A DNA stretch of 11,602 nucleotides from Methanomicrobiales archaeon (GCA_013415575.1 JAAEES010000041.1:1-11602); one strand, 5' to 3'; shown: positions 1 through 6,147, numbered from the stretch's first letter. The notes: a model not told the origin generated them from the sequence alone. Numbers and translations: made by a program.

Positions 1-796
1 CGAGGCATTTGAGAGCTACTTCCAGTGGTTCGACAGCATCGACAACAAGACCGCATTCCTGATGGACTCGTCGGTTCCGGGTGCACTGGCTCACGCCTGT
101 AAGTACGTGACCGATGTCGGGCTGGCACACCGTGCCATCTACAACTCGATCAACGGTTCCATTCCGCCCGAGAACATCGAGGCCATCAAGAACAGCGATG
201 TGGACGCAGCCATCGTGCTGGCCTTCAACCCTGCCGACCCCTCTGTAGCCGGAAGGGAGAAGACACTCGTCGAGGGTGGCGTTGCCGGCCAGACGAAGGG
301 AATGATCCAGATCGCCGAAGAAGCGGGAATTACCCGGCCTATCCTTGATACTGCGGCAACCCCGCTCGGGCTCGGATCCGGTGGTGCCTACCGGGAGATC
401 CTGGCCTGCAAGGCCATCCACGGGTATCCTACCGGTGGTGCCTACCACAACATGACCGTCTCCTGGACCTGGCTCAAGCGCTGGAAGGGATCAAAGAAGA
501 ACCCCTCGAAGCTCGTAGAGTCCCTCAAGGGCAAGGATGCCTACGTCGAGCAGCTGCTGCACCACTACCTGGGCGGCATGGACGGTGTCGTCCAGGCTGC
601 CTGGTCAGCTCCCGATATCGGCTGCAACATGATCGCCAGCACCCTTGGTGCCGACCTGATCATGTACGGACCCATTGAGAACGTGGAGGCTATGATCACG
701 GCACAGGCCTACACTGATATCGCAGTCCTCGAGGCAACCCGCCAGATGGGAATCGAGTGTATTGCCGAGAGCCACCCCATATTCAAACTCATCTAA
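1..796 (+). CDS. mtrH: Tetrahydromethanopterin S-methyltransferase subunit H (5' end cut by window)
   Basis: MtrH is the cytoplasmic subunit of the membrane Mtr complex. It moves the methyl group from methyl-tetrahydromethanopterin to the cobamide of MtrA, and the complex then passes it to coenzyme M while pumping sodium ions. The frame is open from base 2 to the TAA at 794-796 and gives about 264 residues with no start codon of its own, so the beginning lies outside the window. An internal ATG at 62 is not the start, because the residues before it (FESYFQWFDSIDNKTAF) continue the same family sequence. Recognition rests on the overall sequence, including a GGVAGQTKGM segment, the stretch around TAATPLGLGSGGAYRE and the end AESHPIFKLI. 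In methanogens mtrH is the last gene of mtrEDCBAFGH, which agrees with the T-run directly after it. The identification is firm. Confidence 0.96.
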   Translation, partial: EAFESYFQWFDSIDNKTAFLMDSSVPGALAHACKYVTDVGLAHRAIYNSINGSIPPENIEAIKNSDVDAAIVLAFNPADPSVAGREKTLVEGGVAGQTKGMIQIAEEAGITRPILDTAATPLGLGSGGAYREILACKAIHGYPTGGAYHNMTVSWTWLKRWKGSKKNPSKLVESLKGKDAYVEQLLHHYLGGMDGVVQAAWSAPDIGCNMIASTLGADLIMYGPIENVEAMITAQAYTDIAVLEATRQMGIECIAESHPIFKLI

Positions 797-799
797 ACC

Positions 800-806
800 T
801 TTTTTT
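800..806 (+). terminator. T-run terminator after mtrH
   Basis: Seven T in a row begin four bases after the mtrH stop codon. Archaeal RNA polymerase stops at such T-runs without a hairpin. This probably ends the mtr operon transcript. Confidence 0.6.
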
Positions 807-825
807 CTGGCCCGGATTGAAACGG

Positions 826-833
826 TACATATA
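826..833 (+). promoter_or_regulatory. TATA-like box for the small ORFs downstream
   Basis: The sequence TACATATA, preceded by an A-rich GAAAC that could serve as BRE, lies 20 bases after the mtrH T-run. Archaeal transcription normally begins about 25 bases downstream of the box centre, which predicts a start near 855. The motif is seen; its activity is inferred. Confidence 0.45.
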
Positions 834-872
834 CCAGCGAAGGTGGCCCCTTTCATCACTTGAACAGCCGCG

Positions 873-950
873 ATGCTGATCCCCACTTTCACTCCCCACG
901 GCCCGTACCTTTACCGCATCACAACCCCGGTTTTCCCGGATTCATCATGA
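873..950 (+). CDS. Possible 25-codon leader ORF overlapping the next gene by ATGA
   Basis: This short reading frame encodes 25 residues (begins MLIPTFTPHGPY, ends VFPDSS) and stops at TGA 948-950. The stop overlaps the ATG of the 72-aa ORF in the arrangement ATGA, a common translational coupling layout. It begins about 17 bases after the transcription start predicted from the TATA-like box. I see no ribosome binding site before it and do not recognise the peptide. It may be a chance ORF in the leader of the next gene. Confidence 0.25.
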   Translation: MLIPTFTPHGPYLYRITTPVFPDSS

Positions 951-1165
951 CCGGAGACCAGACCCCGGAACAGGTTGCCGACAGGTGGATACACGCACAG
1001 CGGGCACTGAAAGCCGGCGACCAGGTCTATGCCGGGCATCTCTCCTCGATGATCCGGGCTCGTTCGCATGACCGGCGTTGCGGCATCAGGGATCCCCTTG
1101 AATCTGCCCTCTTTACGCTCCTGATCGAACTGGTGAAAGAGCGGGACAGGGAGCAGGAGCCCTGA
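947..1165 (+). CDS. Small hypothetical protein, 72 aa
   Basis: I do not recognise this protein. It is 72 residues, begins MTGDQTPEQVADRW and is mostly charged and probably helical: a first helix with WIHAQRALKAGD, a basic RARSHDRR segment, and a final helix ending in LLIELVKERDREQEP. It has no signal peptide, membrane segment or cysteine pair that could bind metal. The frame can be extended upstream to a TTG at 860, but the added residues are rich in Pro and His and do not look like the rest. I therefore prefer the ATG at 947, although no clear ribosome binding site precedes it. It is convergent with the Usp-GNAT gene, 67 bases away. A soluble cytoplasmic protein is likely; function is unknown. 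Confidence 0.55.
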   Translation: MTGDQTPEQVADRWIHAQRALKAGDQVYAGHLSSMIRARSHDRRCGIRDPLESALFTLLIELVKERDREQEP

Positions 1166-1206
1166 TAGTCAGACCGTTCTCTCTTGGGGAGGGCATGCGG
1201 GAGAGG

Positions 1207-1212
1207 AAAAAA
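1207..1212 (-). terminator. T-run terminator of the Usp-GNAT gene
   Basis: Six A on the plus strand read as six T on the minus strand, 21 bases beyond the TGA of the Usp-GNAT gene. This fits an archaeal intrinsic terminator in the convergent gap. Confidence 0.5.
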
Positions 1213-1232
1213 GAGGATGCCCCGGGGGGACA

Positions 1233-2558
1233 TCAGGCCCGGTCAGCCGGCCGCATCATTGGTTGAACGTTGGTGCTCTCGAGTTCTCCCATGGCAAAAT
1301 CAAACCGCGCTTTGATACCGGGCGGGAGCTCGTCCTCTCCGATTTTCTCAAACCCGAGCTGCCGGTAGAATTCCACCAGCGGGAGCGTGGAGTGCAGGTA
1401 TAGCGGCTCCCGGCCGCAGGCGCGCAGCAGCTCCTCCATCACCTCCCGGGCATAGCCCCTTCCCCGGAATTCCTCGAAGGTGAAGACACCGTCGACCTCC
1501 AGCCCGTCCGGATGCCGCCGGCAGCGGGCAAGCGCGACCAGTGTCCCTTCCACCAGCACTCCAAAGATTCGGTCGCGTTCCGGGTCTGCCGTCTGCAGGT
1601 GGTACTGGCGCCAGACCTCCTCTGCACCGTGGAATTCCTCTTTATCCAGTTCGCGGGCGATCACCTCAAGCTGGACCTCGGGATAGAAGAGGAATAGGGG
1701 GATCCGGGTCCGCTTTGCCACTTCCTCCGCAGTGCTCCCGATTGGGAGGCTCCTGATGAAATCAGAGGTGCCGAACCGGGGCATGAAGATGACGGTGGCC
1801 TTCTCTTTTTCCGCCAGCTCACCGATCATCTCCGCAGGTCTGCCGAACCGGATCATGATAGTAACCCGGGTCTGGCCATCGTCAAAGGAATTCCAGAGAG
1901 ACTGCAGCTCCCGGTATGATTCCCGGATCGCGTCCTCGAGTTCCTGCCGGGTGTCACCCCGGGTAATGACATGGAGCAGGATAATCTCGTCAATTCCTTC
2001 GAGAGCCAGGAGAAACGCGAAGCCTTCATCACAGGGCTTCGAAAAATCGACCGGGAAGAGCACCCGTGAGAAGAGGCTGCGCTCTCCCTTCCCAGGCCGT
2101 AAGAGTTCAGGCTTAACCCGGCTCCATGCAAACTGGTGCCGGACTAGGAGCACGTTGGTTGTGGCGTGACGGAGGATCCCCGAAGATACCGAACCAAGCA
2201 GGAGGTCTTCGACCAGCCCTTTTCCCCTGGCTCCTATCATGATAAGATCCACAGCCTCCCGACGTGCCAGACCGAGGATGACTGCCACCGGATCCCTCCC
2301 GTCACCGGTGATGAGTTCCACCCTCACCGGAATCCCCGCCAGATTCAGCTGCTCCTCCTCTTCACGAAGGGATCGTTCCGCATACTCCCTCGGTGATGCC
2401 ATCTCCTGCCCTCCCATCCAGGCACGCGATGATGCATTTTCGCCATCGAGCACATGCAGGAGAATGACTTCTCCGGCTACGGGAATTTCACTCACCAGAC
2501 GGGCCGTCATCCGGGCATAATCAGAAAAATCGGTCGGGAGCAGTATCTTCCAAGACAT
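1233..2558 (-). CDS. Fusion protein: two universal stress protein (Usp) domains plus a C-terminal GNAT acetyltransferase
   Basis: The product is 441 residues. Usp domain 1 covers about 1-141 (start MSWKILLPTDFSDYA) and has the full ATP-binding signature G-2x-G-9x-G-S at G109, G112, G122 and S123. Usp domain 2 covers about 163-292 (RVLFPVDFSKP). Its loop (260-275) has lost the first glycine and has shifted spacing, so it probably binds ATP poorly or not at all. The GNAT domain covers about 296-425, with the acetyl-CoA motif RGRGYA at 365-370 and a typical FYRQLGF near 397. The frame stays open far upstream because of the antisense HEAT gene. I chose the ATG at 2558 because it opens the Usp fold exactly and has GGAG six bases before it. 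It is probably a cytoplasmic, nucleotide-sensing protein acetyltransferase; the substrate is unknown. The domain calls are firm, the role is inference. Confidence 0.9.
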   Translation of the reverse strand: MSWKILLPTDFSDYARMTARLVSEIPVAGEVILLHVLDGENASSRAWMGGQEMASPREYAERSLREEEEQLNLAGIPVRVELITGDGRDPVAVILGLARREAVDLIMIGARGKGLVEDLLLGSVSSGILRHATTNVLLVRHQFAWSRVKPELLRPGKGERSLFSRVLFPVDFSKPCDEGFAFLLALEGIDEIILLHVITRGDTRQELEDAIRESYRELQSLWNSFDDGQTRVTIMIRFGRPAEMIGELAEKEKATVIFMPRFGTSDFIRSLPIGSTAEEVAKRTRIPLFLFYPEVQLEVIARELDKEEFHGAEEVWRQYHLQTADPERDRIFGVLVEGTLVALARCRRHPDGLEVDGVFTFEEFRGRGYAREVMEELLRACGREPLYLHSTLPLVEFYRQLGFEKIGEDELPPGIKARFDFAMGELESTNVQPMMRPADRA

Positions 2559-2608
2559 GGCTGACTCCTGGTTCCCCATCTCCGTATGAAGAGAGATCGA
2601 CCTTGCGG

Positions 2609-2617
2609 TATATAATA
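2609..2617. promoter_or_regulatory. TATA-like element in the divergent Usp-GNAT / HEAT promoter region
   Basis: TATATAATA sits in the 144-bp gap between the two divergent start codons. Read on the minus strand it would start transcription near 2587 and give the Usp-GNAT gene a leader of about 29 bases that includes its GGAG site. Read on the plus strand it would start near 2640 and leave about 60 bases of leader before the HEAT gene. The minus-strand use is the better fit. Confidence 0.45.
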
Positions 2618-2702
2618 GAGAACCGTTCCCCCATCGTGTGGCCGGAAGCCGGAACCGGAGCTTTGATTGGAAACGGAATCCTGATACTCCTACGAGATTC
2701 CG

Positions 2703-3227
2703 ATGCCTGAAAAAGAGCATGATCCGGTCAGGGAAGCCCATCAGCGGAGGGAGCAGCGTCAGGAACAGAATATCGGCATTCTCATCCGGCAACTGTCGGA
2801 CAGCAACCCGACATTCCGGGTCCGTGCGGCAGAAGCGCTCGGTTCCATCGGAGATCCGCGGGGAGTCGAACCGCTCATCACCCTCCTCTCCGATCCGGTG
2901 GAGGAGGTGGTATGGGTCACCCTGCGGGCACTCGGAACCCTCCGCGATCCCCGGGCAATCGATCCCATCGTTCCCCGTCTGTCCGACTCCGATCGGTGGA
3001 TCCGTCAGGGTGCTGCATGGGCACTGGGGGAACTGGGGGATCCCCGGTCGGCTCCTGCAATCGCCAGGCTCCTCGACGACAAGAAGAAAGGGGTCAGGAT
3101 TGCTGCCGCTGAAGCGCTCGGGAAACTCGGTGACCCCCACTACCTGACCCTTCTCGAGGCATTGCTTGATGACGATGAACTTGAGGTCCGCCAGGCAGCA
3201 CGGGATGCCGTAAAAAAACTGGCCTGA
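2703..3227 (+). CDS. HEAT-repeat protein (PBS-lyase-like HEAT repeats)
   Basis: The product is 174 residues, almost entirely HEAT repeats. After a charged, Gln/Glu-rich N-terminal tail (about 1-24), helical repeats recur with a period of 31 residues. The turn motif shows it: IGDPRG near 49, LRDPRA near 80, LGDPRS near 111 and LGDPHY near 142, giving four full repeats and a last partial one. Such short HEAT solenoids are scaffolds that bind other proteins, and in some cases they assist bilin lyases or signalling enzymes. No catalytic residues are seen. The ATG at 2703 is the only start after the in-frame stop at 2682, and its ribosome binding site is weak. The gene is divergent from the Usp-GNAT gene and its promoter region overlaps that gene's. 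A partner cannot be named from the sequence. Confidence 0.88.
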   Translation: MPEKEHDPVREAHQRREQRQEQNIGILIRQLSDSNPTFRVRAAEALGSIGDPRGVEPLITLLSDPVEEVVWVTLRALGTLRDPRAIDPIVPRLSDSDRWIRQGAAWALGELGDPRSAPAIARLLDDKKKGVRIAAAEALGKLGDPHYLTLLEALLDDDELEVRQAARDAVKKLA

Positions 3228-3271
3228 TCAATAGTGGTGATCCCCGGTTATCTCCTGGCAGTGTGGATCGG

Positions 3272-3277
3272 AAAAAA
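3272..3277 (-). terminator. T-run terminator of the rubredoxin gene
   Basis: Six A on the plus strand give six T on the minus strand, 16 bases after the rubredoxin stop codon. It lies in the 66-bp convergent gap with the HEAT gene. Confidence 0.5.
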
Positions 3278-3293
3278 TAGGGAAGGAAGTGGA

Positions 3294-3677
3294 TTAGAAC
3301 TCGAGTGGCTCAAATCCCTGCTTCGTTACTTTGCCAAACTGGATGGAAATCTTGGGATCAAGGGCACAGACCGGACAGGTGTAATCGTCAGGGAGGTCTT
3401 CAAACGCTGTGCCTGGCTTGATCCCGCGGTGGGGTTCTCCCCGCTTCTGGTCATAGACATACGAGCATACCGAGCAGAGCCACCGTGTCGGGGTCCACTC
3501 CTCAAAGCCCCACTTTCCTACCTTGCCTTTCCCCTGCATGCCGCAGAGGGGACAGACATACGTATCAGGGACATCTTCGAAGGCTGTTCCCGCCGGGATA
3601 CCATTGTGGGGTTCTCCCCGCAGGGGGGAGTAGATGTACCCGCAAACCTTGCATTTGTAGCGCTGGACTGATACCAT
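3294..3677 (-). CDS. Double rubredoxin (two tandem rubredoxin domains)
   Basis: This 127-residue protein is about twice the usual rubredoxin length of 50-55. Domain 1 has the iron-binding pairs C9-x2-C12 and C42-x2-C45. Domain 2 has C68-x2-C71 and C101-x2-C104. All eight cysteines are present, so two mononuclear iron sites are expected. The domains are close copies (both carry RGEPH and GTAFED), and a run of identical DNA (GGGGTTCTCCCCGC) recurs 177 bases apart, which points to an internal duplication. In domain 2 the usual Gly after the first cysteine pair is Ser. Rubredoxins carry single electrons in the cytoplasm, in methanogens often to oxygen- or peroxide-reducing enzymes. I chose the ATG at 3677 over upstream starts at 3716 and 3698: GGAG lies seven bases before it, and the likely TATA box overlaps the upstream starts. 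Confidence 0.93.
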   Translation of the reverse strand: MVSVQRYKCKVCGYIYSPLRGEPHNGIPAGTAFEDVPDTYVCPLCGMQGKGKVGKWGFEEWTPTRWLCSVCSYVYDQKRGEPHRGIKPGTAFEDLPDDYTCPVCALDPKISIQFGKVTKQGFEPLEF

Positions 3678-3715
3678 AAATTTCTCCACTATACTCATGT
3701 GAGTCCCGGTGATCA

Positions 3716-3728
3716 CTTAAAAGTATTT
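3716..3728 (-). promoter_or_regulatory. Likely promoter of the rubredoxin gene
   Basis: The minus strand reads AATACTTTTAAGT here, an AT-rich TATA-like element. It predicts transcription from about 3690, leaving a leader of roughly 14 bases that includes the GGAG site. This supports the start at 3677. Confidence 0.4.
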
Positions 3729-3772
3729 TCATTGAATCGGCCTTCACCTTCCCGGGACCGCTGGGATTCGTG

Positions 3773-3783
3773 CACACTATTAA
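3773..3783 (+). promoter_or_regulatory. Possible promoter of the anchor/molybdopterin unit
   Basis: CACTATTAAGA resembles a weak TATA box and would start transcription near 3803. The leader before the ATG at 3819 would be about 15 bases and would include the GGAG ribosome binding site. It lies in the divergent region shared with the rubredoxin gene. Confidence 0.3.
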
Positions 3784-3818
3784 GAATAGGTGATGCAAAC
3801 TGGCTTTTCGGAGATCCG

Positions 3819-3896
3819 ATGGCCCGTGTTCCGCCTGTTCCTCTCATCATCACCCTGGTGCTGATCTTCATTATCGCCTGGTATGCCTTTCGCTGA
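3819..3896 (+). CDS. Short ORF encoding a single N-terminal membrane anchor, probably the displaced start of the next gene
   Basis: This frame encodes 25 residues, MARVPPVPLIITLVLIF and onward to WYAFR. It is a hydrophobic helix of about 15 residues with a positive residue at its N-terminal side, shaped like an uncleaved signal anchor. GGAG lies five bases before the ATG, a better ribosome binding site than anything near the GTG at 3902. The stop TGA (3894-3896) is five bases before the start of the molybdopterin domain, which is in the -1 frame. The simplest reading is that this was, or still is through frameshifting or a sequence error, the N-terminal anchor of that protein. It could instead be an independent tiny membrane protein. 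Confidence 0.5.
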   Translation: MARVPPVPLIITLVLIFIIAWYAFR

Positions 3897-3901
3897 CCGC
3901 A

Positions 3902-4465
3902 GTGGAGATCCGTGACTATGAAGGGGAACATCTCTCATCGATAGCAGATTTCAGGGAGAACTCGATCCGGGGACCGCAGTACATTAATCCCGGGGACTAC
4001 CACCTGAATATCACCGGGCTCGTCGATCAACCGCTCTCTCTCACCTATGACCAGGTGCTCGACCGGTATCCCCGTTATTCCAAGAAGGTAACCCTCTTCT
4101 GCGTCGAAGGGTGGGATGTGACCATTCTCTGGGAGGGCGTGCTGCTCAGGGAGGTGCTGGCAGACGCAAAGGTAAGACCGGAAGCAAACACGATCATTTT
4201 CTCTGCCGCGGACGGTTACTCAACTTCGCTTCCCCTCGATTATCTCCAGGATCGGGATATCATGATGGCCTATGCCATGAACGGCGTCACCCTCCCTCCC
4301 GAACGGGGATTCCCGTTCCAGCTGGTGGCCGAAGACCGGTGGGGCTATAAGTGGATCAAGTGGGTGACTGCGATTGAGGTCTCGGCCGATCCCTCGTATC
4401 GAGGCTACTGGGAACGCAGGGGATACTCTCAGGATGCAAATATCACCGGGGGATTCTTCGACTGA
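3902..4465 (+). CDS. Sulfite-oxidase-type molybdopterin-binding oxidoreductase, probably frameshifted at its N-terminus
   Basis: The 187 residues form one oxidoreductase molybdopterin-binding domain (SUOX/MsrP fold). Cys67, in FCVEGWDV (66-73), is the expected molybdenum ligand, and it is the only cysteine. Other family marks are GLV near 39-41, the LPLDY segment near 110, the RWGYKWIKWV segment at 146-155 and GYWERRGYS near the end. There is no heme or dimerisation domain, so it would need a separate electron partner. The first possible start in this frame is the GTG at 3902, which has no ribosome binding site. The frame is open back to 3794 without another start. A membrane-anchor ORF with a good ribosome site ends five bases upstream in another frame. 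Related proteins are usually exported or anchored outside the membrane, so this copy is either broken, frameshifted or misread. The substrate is unknown. Confidence 0.85.
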   Translation: MEIRDYEGEHLSSIADFRENSIRGPQYINPGDYHLNITGLVDQPLSLTYDQVLDRYPRYSKKVTLFCVEGWDVTILWEGVLLREVLADAKVRPEANTIIFSAADGYSTSLPLDYLQDRDIMMAYAMNGVTLPPERGFPFQLVAEDRWGYKWIKWVTAIEVSADPSYRGYWERRGYSQDANITGGFFD

Positions 4466-4513
4466 CCTGATGAGGGCGGGCGGATAACCAGAATCTTTGT
4501 CGGCATCAGGTGG

Positions 4514-4523
4514 CATTTAAATT
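4514..4523 (+). promoter_or_regulatory. TATA-like box of the F390-synthetase-like gene
   Basis: CATTTAAATT, centred about 28 bases before the ATG at 4546, places the transcription start within a few bases of the start codon. A leaderless or nearly leaderless mRNA is expected, which fits the absence of a well-placed ribosome binding site. Confidence 0.5.
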
Positions 4524-4545
4524 CCGGGGGTAACCATCACTATCC

Positions 4546-5901
4546 ATGGCAACCGGCACATTTTTCAATGAAGCGGTGGAGCGGCTTTCCCGTGAAGAAC
4601 TCGATGCTGTCATCGATGAGCGGGTGCGCTACACTGTCCGGTATGCGGCCGAAAACTCCCCTTTCTACCGGTCCTGGTTTCGTGACCATAGCATCGATCC
4701 GGCTTCCATAACCACCCACGAGGATCTGCTCGGGCTTCCCCTCATTTCCAGCAAGACCATCAGGGAACACCAGCCCCCCGTGACTCCCGAATTCATGTTC
4801 CGGAGCGTTGCCTGGGAAAAGATCTTCACCATCCACGAGACGAGCGGTACCACGGGAACCCCGAAGAGCTTCTTCCTCACCTGGGACGACTGGCTGCGGT
4901 ATGCAGAGAAGTACGCCCGGAGTTTCGTCTCACAGGGATTCGGCATGGGAGACCGGATCGTAATCTGTGCGTCGTACGGCATGAACGTCGGGGCAAATAC
5001 CATGACTCTCGCGGCGCGGGATATTGGAATGGCCATCATCCCGACCGGCAAGTGCAGCTTCCCCAACCGGATCATCACCAATTACCGCCCGACCGGCATC
5101 GTCGGAAGTGTGTTCAAGCTGATCCACCTCGCACGCCGGATGCGGGAAGAGGGGCTCGTGCCGGGAGAGTCATCGGTGAAACGTCTGGTCATCGGGGGAG
5201 AGAGCTTCGCCGAGGAATCACGGGCCTATGTTGCAGAACTCTGGCAGCGTGATGTATTCAATACCTACGGCTCAACAGAAGGGACCATGTGCGGGGAGTG
5301 CGTGGTCAGGAGCGGACTCCACGTCCCTGAGGACCTGGTGCACCTGGATGTCTATGATCCTGCTCTGAAAACGTTTGTGCCAGACGGTGAATGCGGCCGG
5401 GCGGTGCTGACCACGCTCCTCCCGGTCGGCGGTCATGCCGGCACCCTCCTGATCAACTACGATACAGGGGACACCACGGTGGTGCTGACCAGGGAACCCT
5501 GCCCCTGCGGAAGGACCCATATGAGGATCATGAACCCCCAGCGGGAGGCAGAGACGGTCTGGATCATGGGAACCCCGGTGAACAGGGTGGATATCGAGCG
5601 GGGGGTGTTCCAGCACCAGAACATGGAGTACCTCACCGGGGAGTATGAGGCTTTTGTCTACGGGGGTGAGGAGAATGAAGAGATAATACTCCGCGTGAGT
5701 ATGGAATGTACCGATCCCGGTTCCACACCCGGGGATGAGATCGCTGAAACCTTCCGGAAATCCTTCTTCAGGTATAAACCGGCCCTTGCACGTTCACTCG
5801 GAGACACCTTCTCCCTCGTCTTTTCATTCACGGAACCGGGTGGGCTGGAACTCTACCGGCTCAAAGGCCGGCCAAAACGGCTGGTGGACCGGAGATCATG
5901 A
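4546..5901 (+). CDS. Phenylacetate-CoA-ligase-family adenylate-forming enzyme, probably coenzyme F390 synthetase
   Basis: The product is 451 residues. It has the ATP-binding loop ETSGTTGTPK (98-107), the adenylate motif YGSTE (241-245), the TGD motif (307-309) and a small C-terminal domain from about 330. Two cysteine pairs, C249-x2-C252 and C319-x-C321 (CPCGR), may bind a structural zinc, as in some PaaK-type ligases. The segment SFFLTWDDWLRYAEKY, followed by CASYGMNVGANTMTLAA, resembles what I recall of methanogen coenzyme F390 synthetase. That enzyme joins AMP or GMP from ATP or GTP to the deazaflavin of F420, forming F390 when cells meet oxygen. It is called FtsA in Methanothermobacter, unrelated to the cell-division protein. 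An aryl- or acyl-CoA ligase role cannot be excluded. The fold is certain, the substrate is not. It acts in the cytoplasm and stands alone behind its own TATA-like box. Confidence 0.85.
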   Translation: MATGTFFNEAVERLSREELDAVIDERVRYTVRYAAENSPFYRSWFRDHSIDPASITTHEDLLGLPLISSKTIREHQPPVTPEFMFRSVAWEKIFTIHETSGTTGTPKSFFLTWDDWLRYAEKYARSFVSQGFGMGDRIVICASYGMNVGANTMTLAARDIGMAIIPTGKCSFPNRIITNYRPTGIVGSVFKLIHLARRMREEGLVPGESSVKRLVIGGESFAEESRAYVAELWQRDVFNTYGSTEGTMCGECVVRSGLHVPEDLVHLDVYDPALKTFVPDGECGRAVLTTLLPVGGHAGTLLINYDTGDTTVVLTREPCPCGRTHMRIMNPQREAETVWIMGTPVNRVDIERGVFQHQNMEYLTGEYEAFVYGGEENEEIILRVSMECTDPGSTPGDEIAETFRKSFFRYKPALARSLGDTFSLVFSFTEPGGLELYRLKGRPKRLVDRRS

Positions 5902-5999
5902 CCATTACCGCGGGTGTGACCTCCCCGCCTTGATCTACATCGTGAAGTTTTTATCCCCGGAAGATACACCCTATTATGCTCAGAGGATATGCCCCCTGG

Positions 6000-6005
6000 T
6001 TTTTT
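6000..6005 (+). terminator. T-run terminator after the F390-synthetase-like gene
   Basis: Six T occur about 100 bases after the stop codon at 5901, preceded by a shorter run of five T at 5948-5952. Either or both could end the upstream transcript. Confidence 0.4.
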
Positions 6006-6140
6006 CATTTTGCCGGACACCCCCAGAATCTGGCATCAACCCCCCTATCTATCAGGAGTGGTCATATCCTGAGCAACCGTTGAAAAAATTCATTCTCCAT
6101 CCTTGATTCCGGCTTTGAAAACAGATCCTTCCACCAATTG

Positions 6141-6147
6141 CTTTATT
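6141..6147 (+). promoter_or_regulatory. TATA-like element of the MarC-family gene
   Basis: CTTTATT, about 30 bases before the ATG at 6176, would start transcription near 6168-6172. It implies a very short leader; no ribosome binding site is seen. Confidence 0.35.

Noticed and set aside
860..946. TTG start at 860 for the 72-aa protein
   Set aside because: The added residues are Pro/His-rich and unlike the rest. A TTG start is weaker than the ATG at 947, though it cannot be excluded.
2559..3140. N-terminal extension of the Usp-GNAT frame to 635 residues on the minus strand
   Set aside because: The extra 194 codons lie antisense to the HEAT-repeat gene, which has a clear 31-residue repeat. The Usp fold begins exactly at 2558 with a ribosome site before it.
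3428..3622. Repeated GGGGTTCTCCCCGC as a possible regulatory or mobile repeat
   Set aside because: The two copies encode the same residues (RGEPH region) of the two rubredoxin domains, so the repeat is explained by domain duplication.
3678..3716. Upstream starts for the rubredoxin at 3716 and 3698
   Set aside because: They overlap or adjoin the likely TATA-like element, whereas the ATG at 3677 has GGAG at good spacing and starts at the usual rubredoxin N-terminus.
4665..5081. Long antisense open frames inside the F390-synthetase-like gene and inside secY, cmk and adkA
   Set aside because: They are shadows of strongly coding genes in a GC-rich sequence and show no recognisable protein features.
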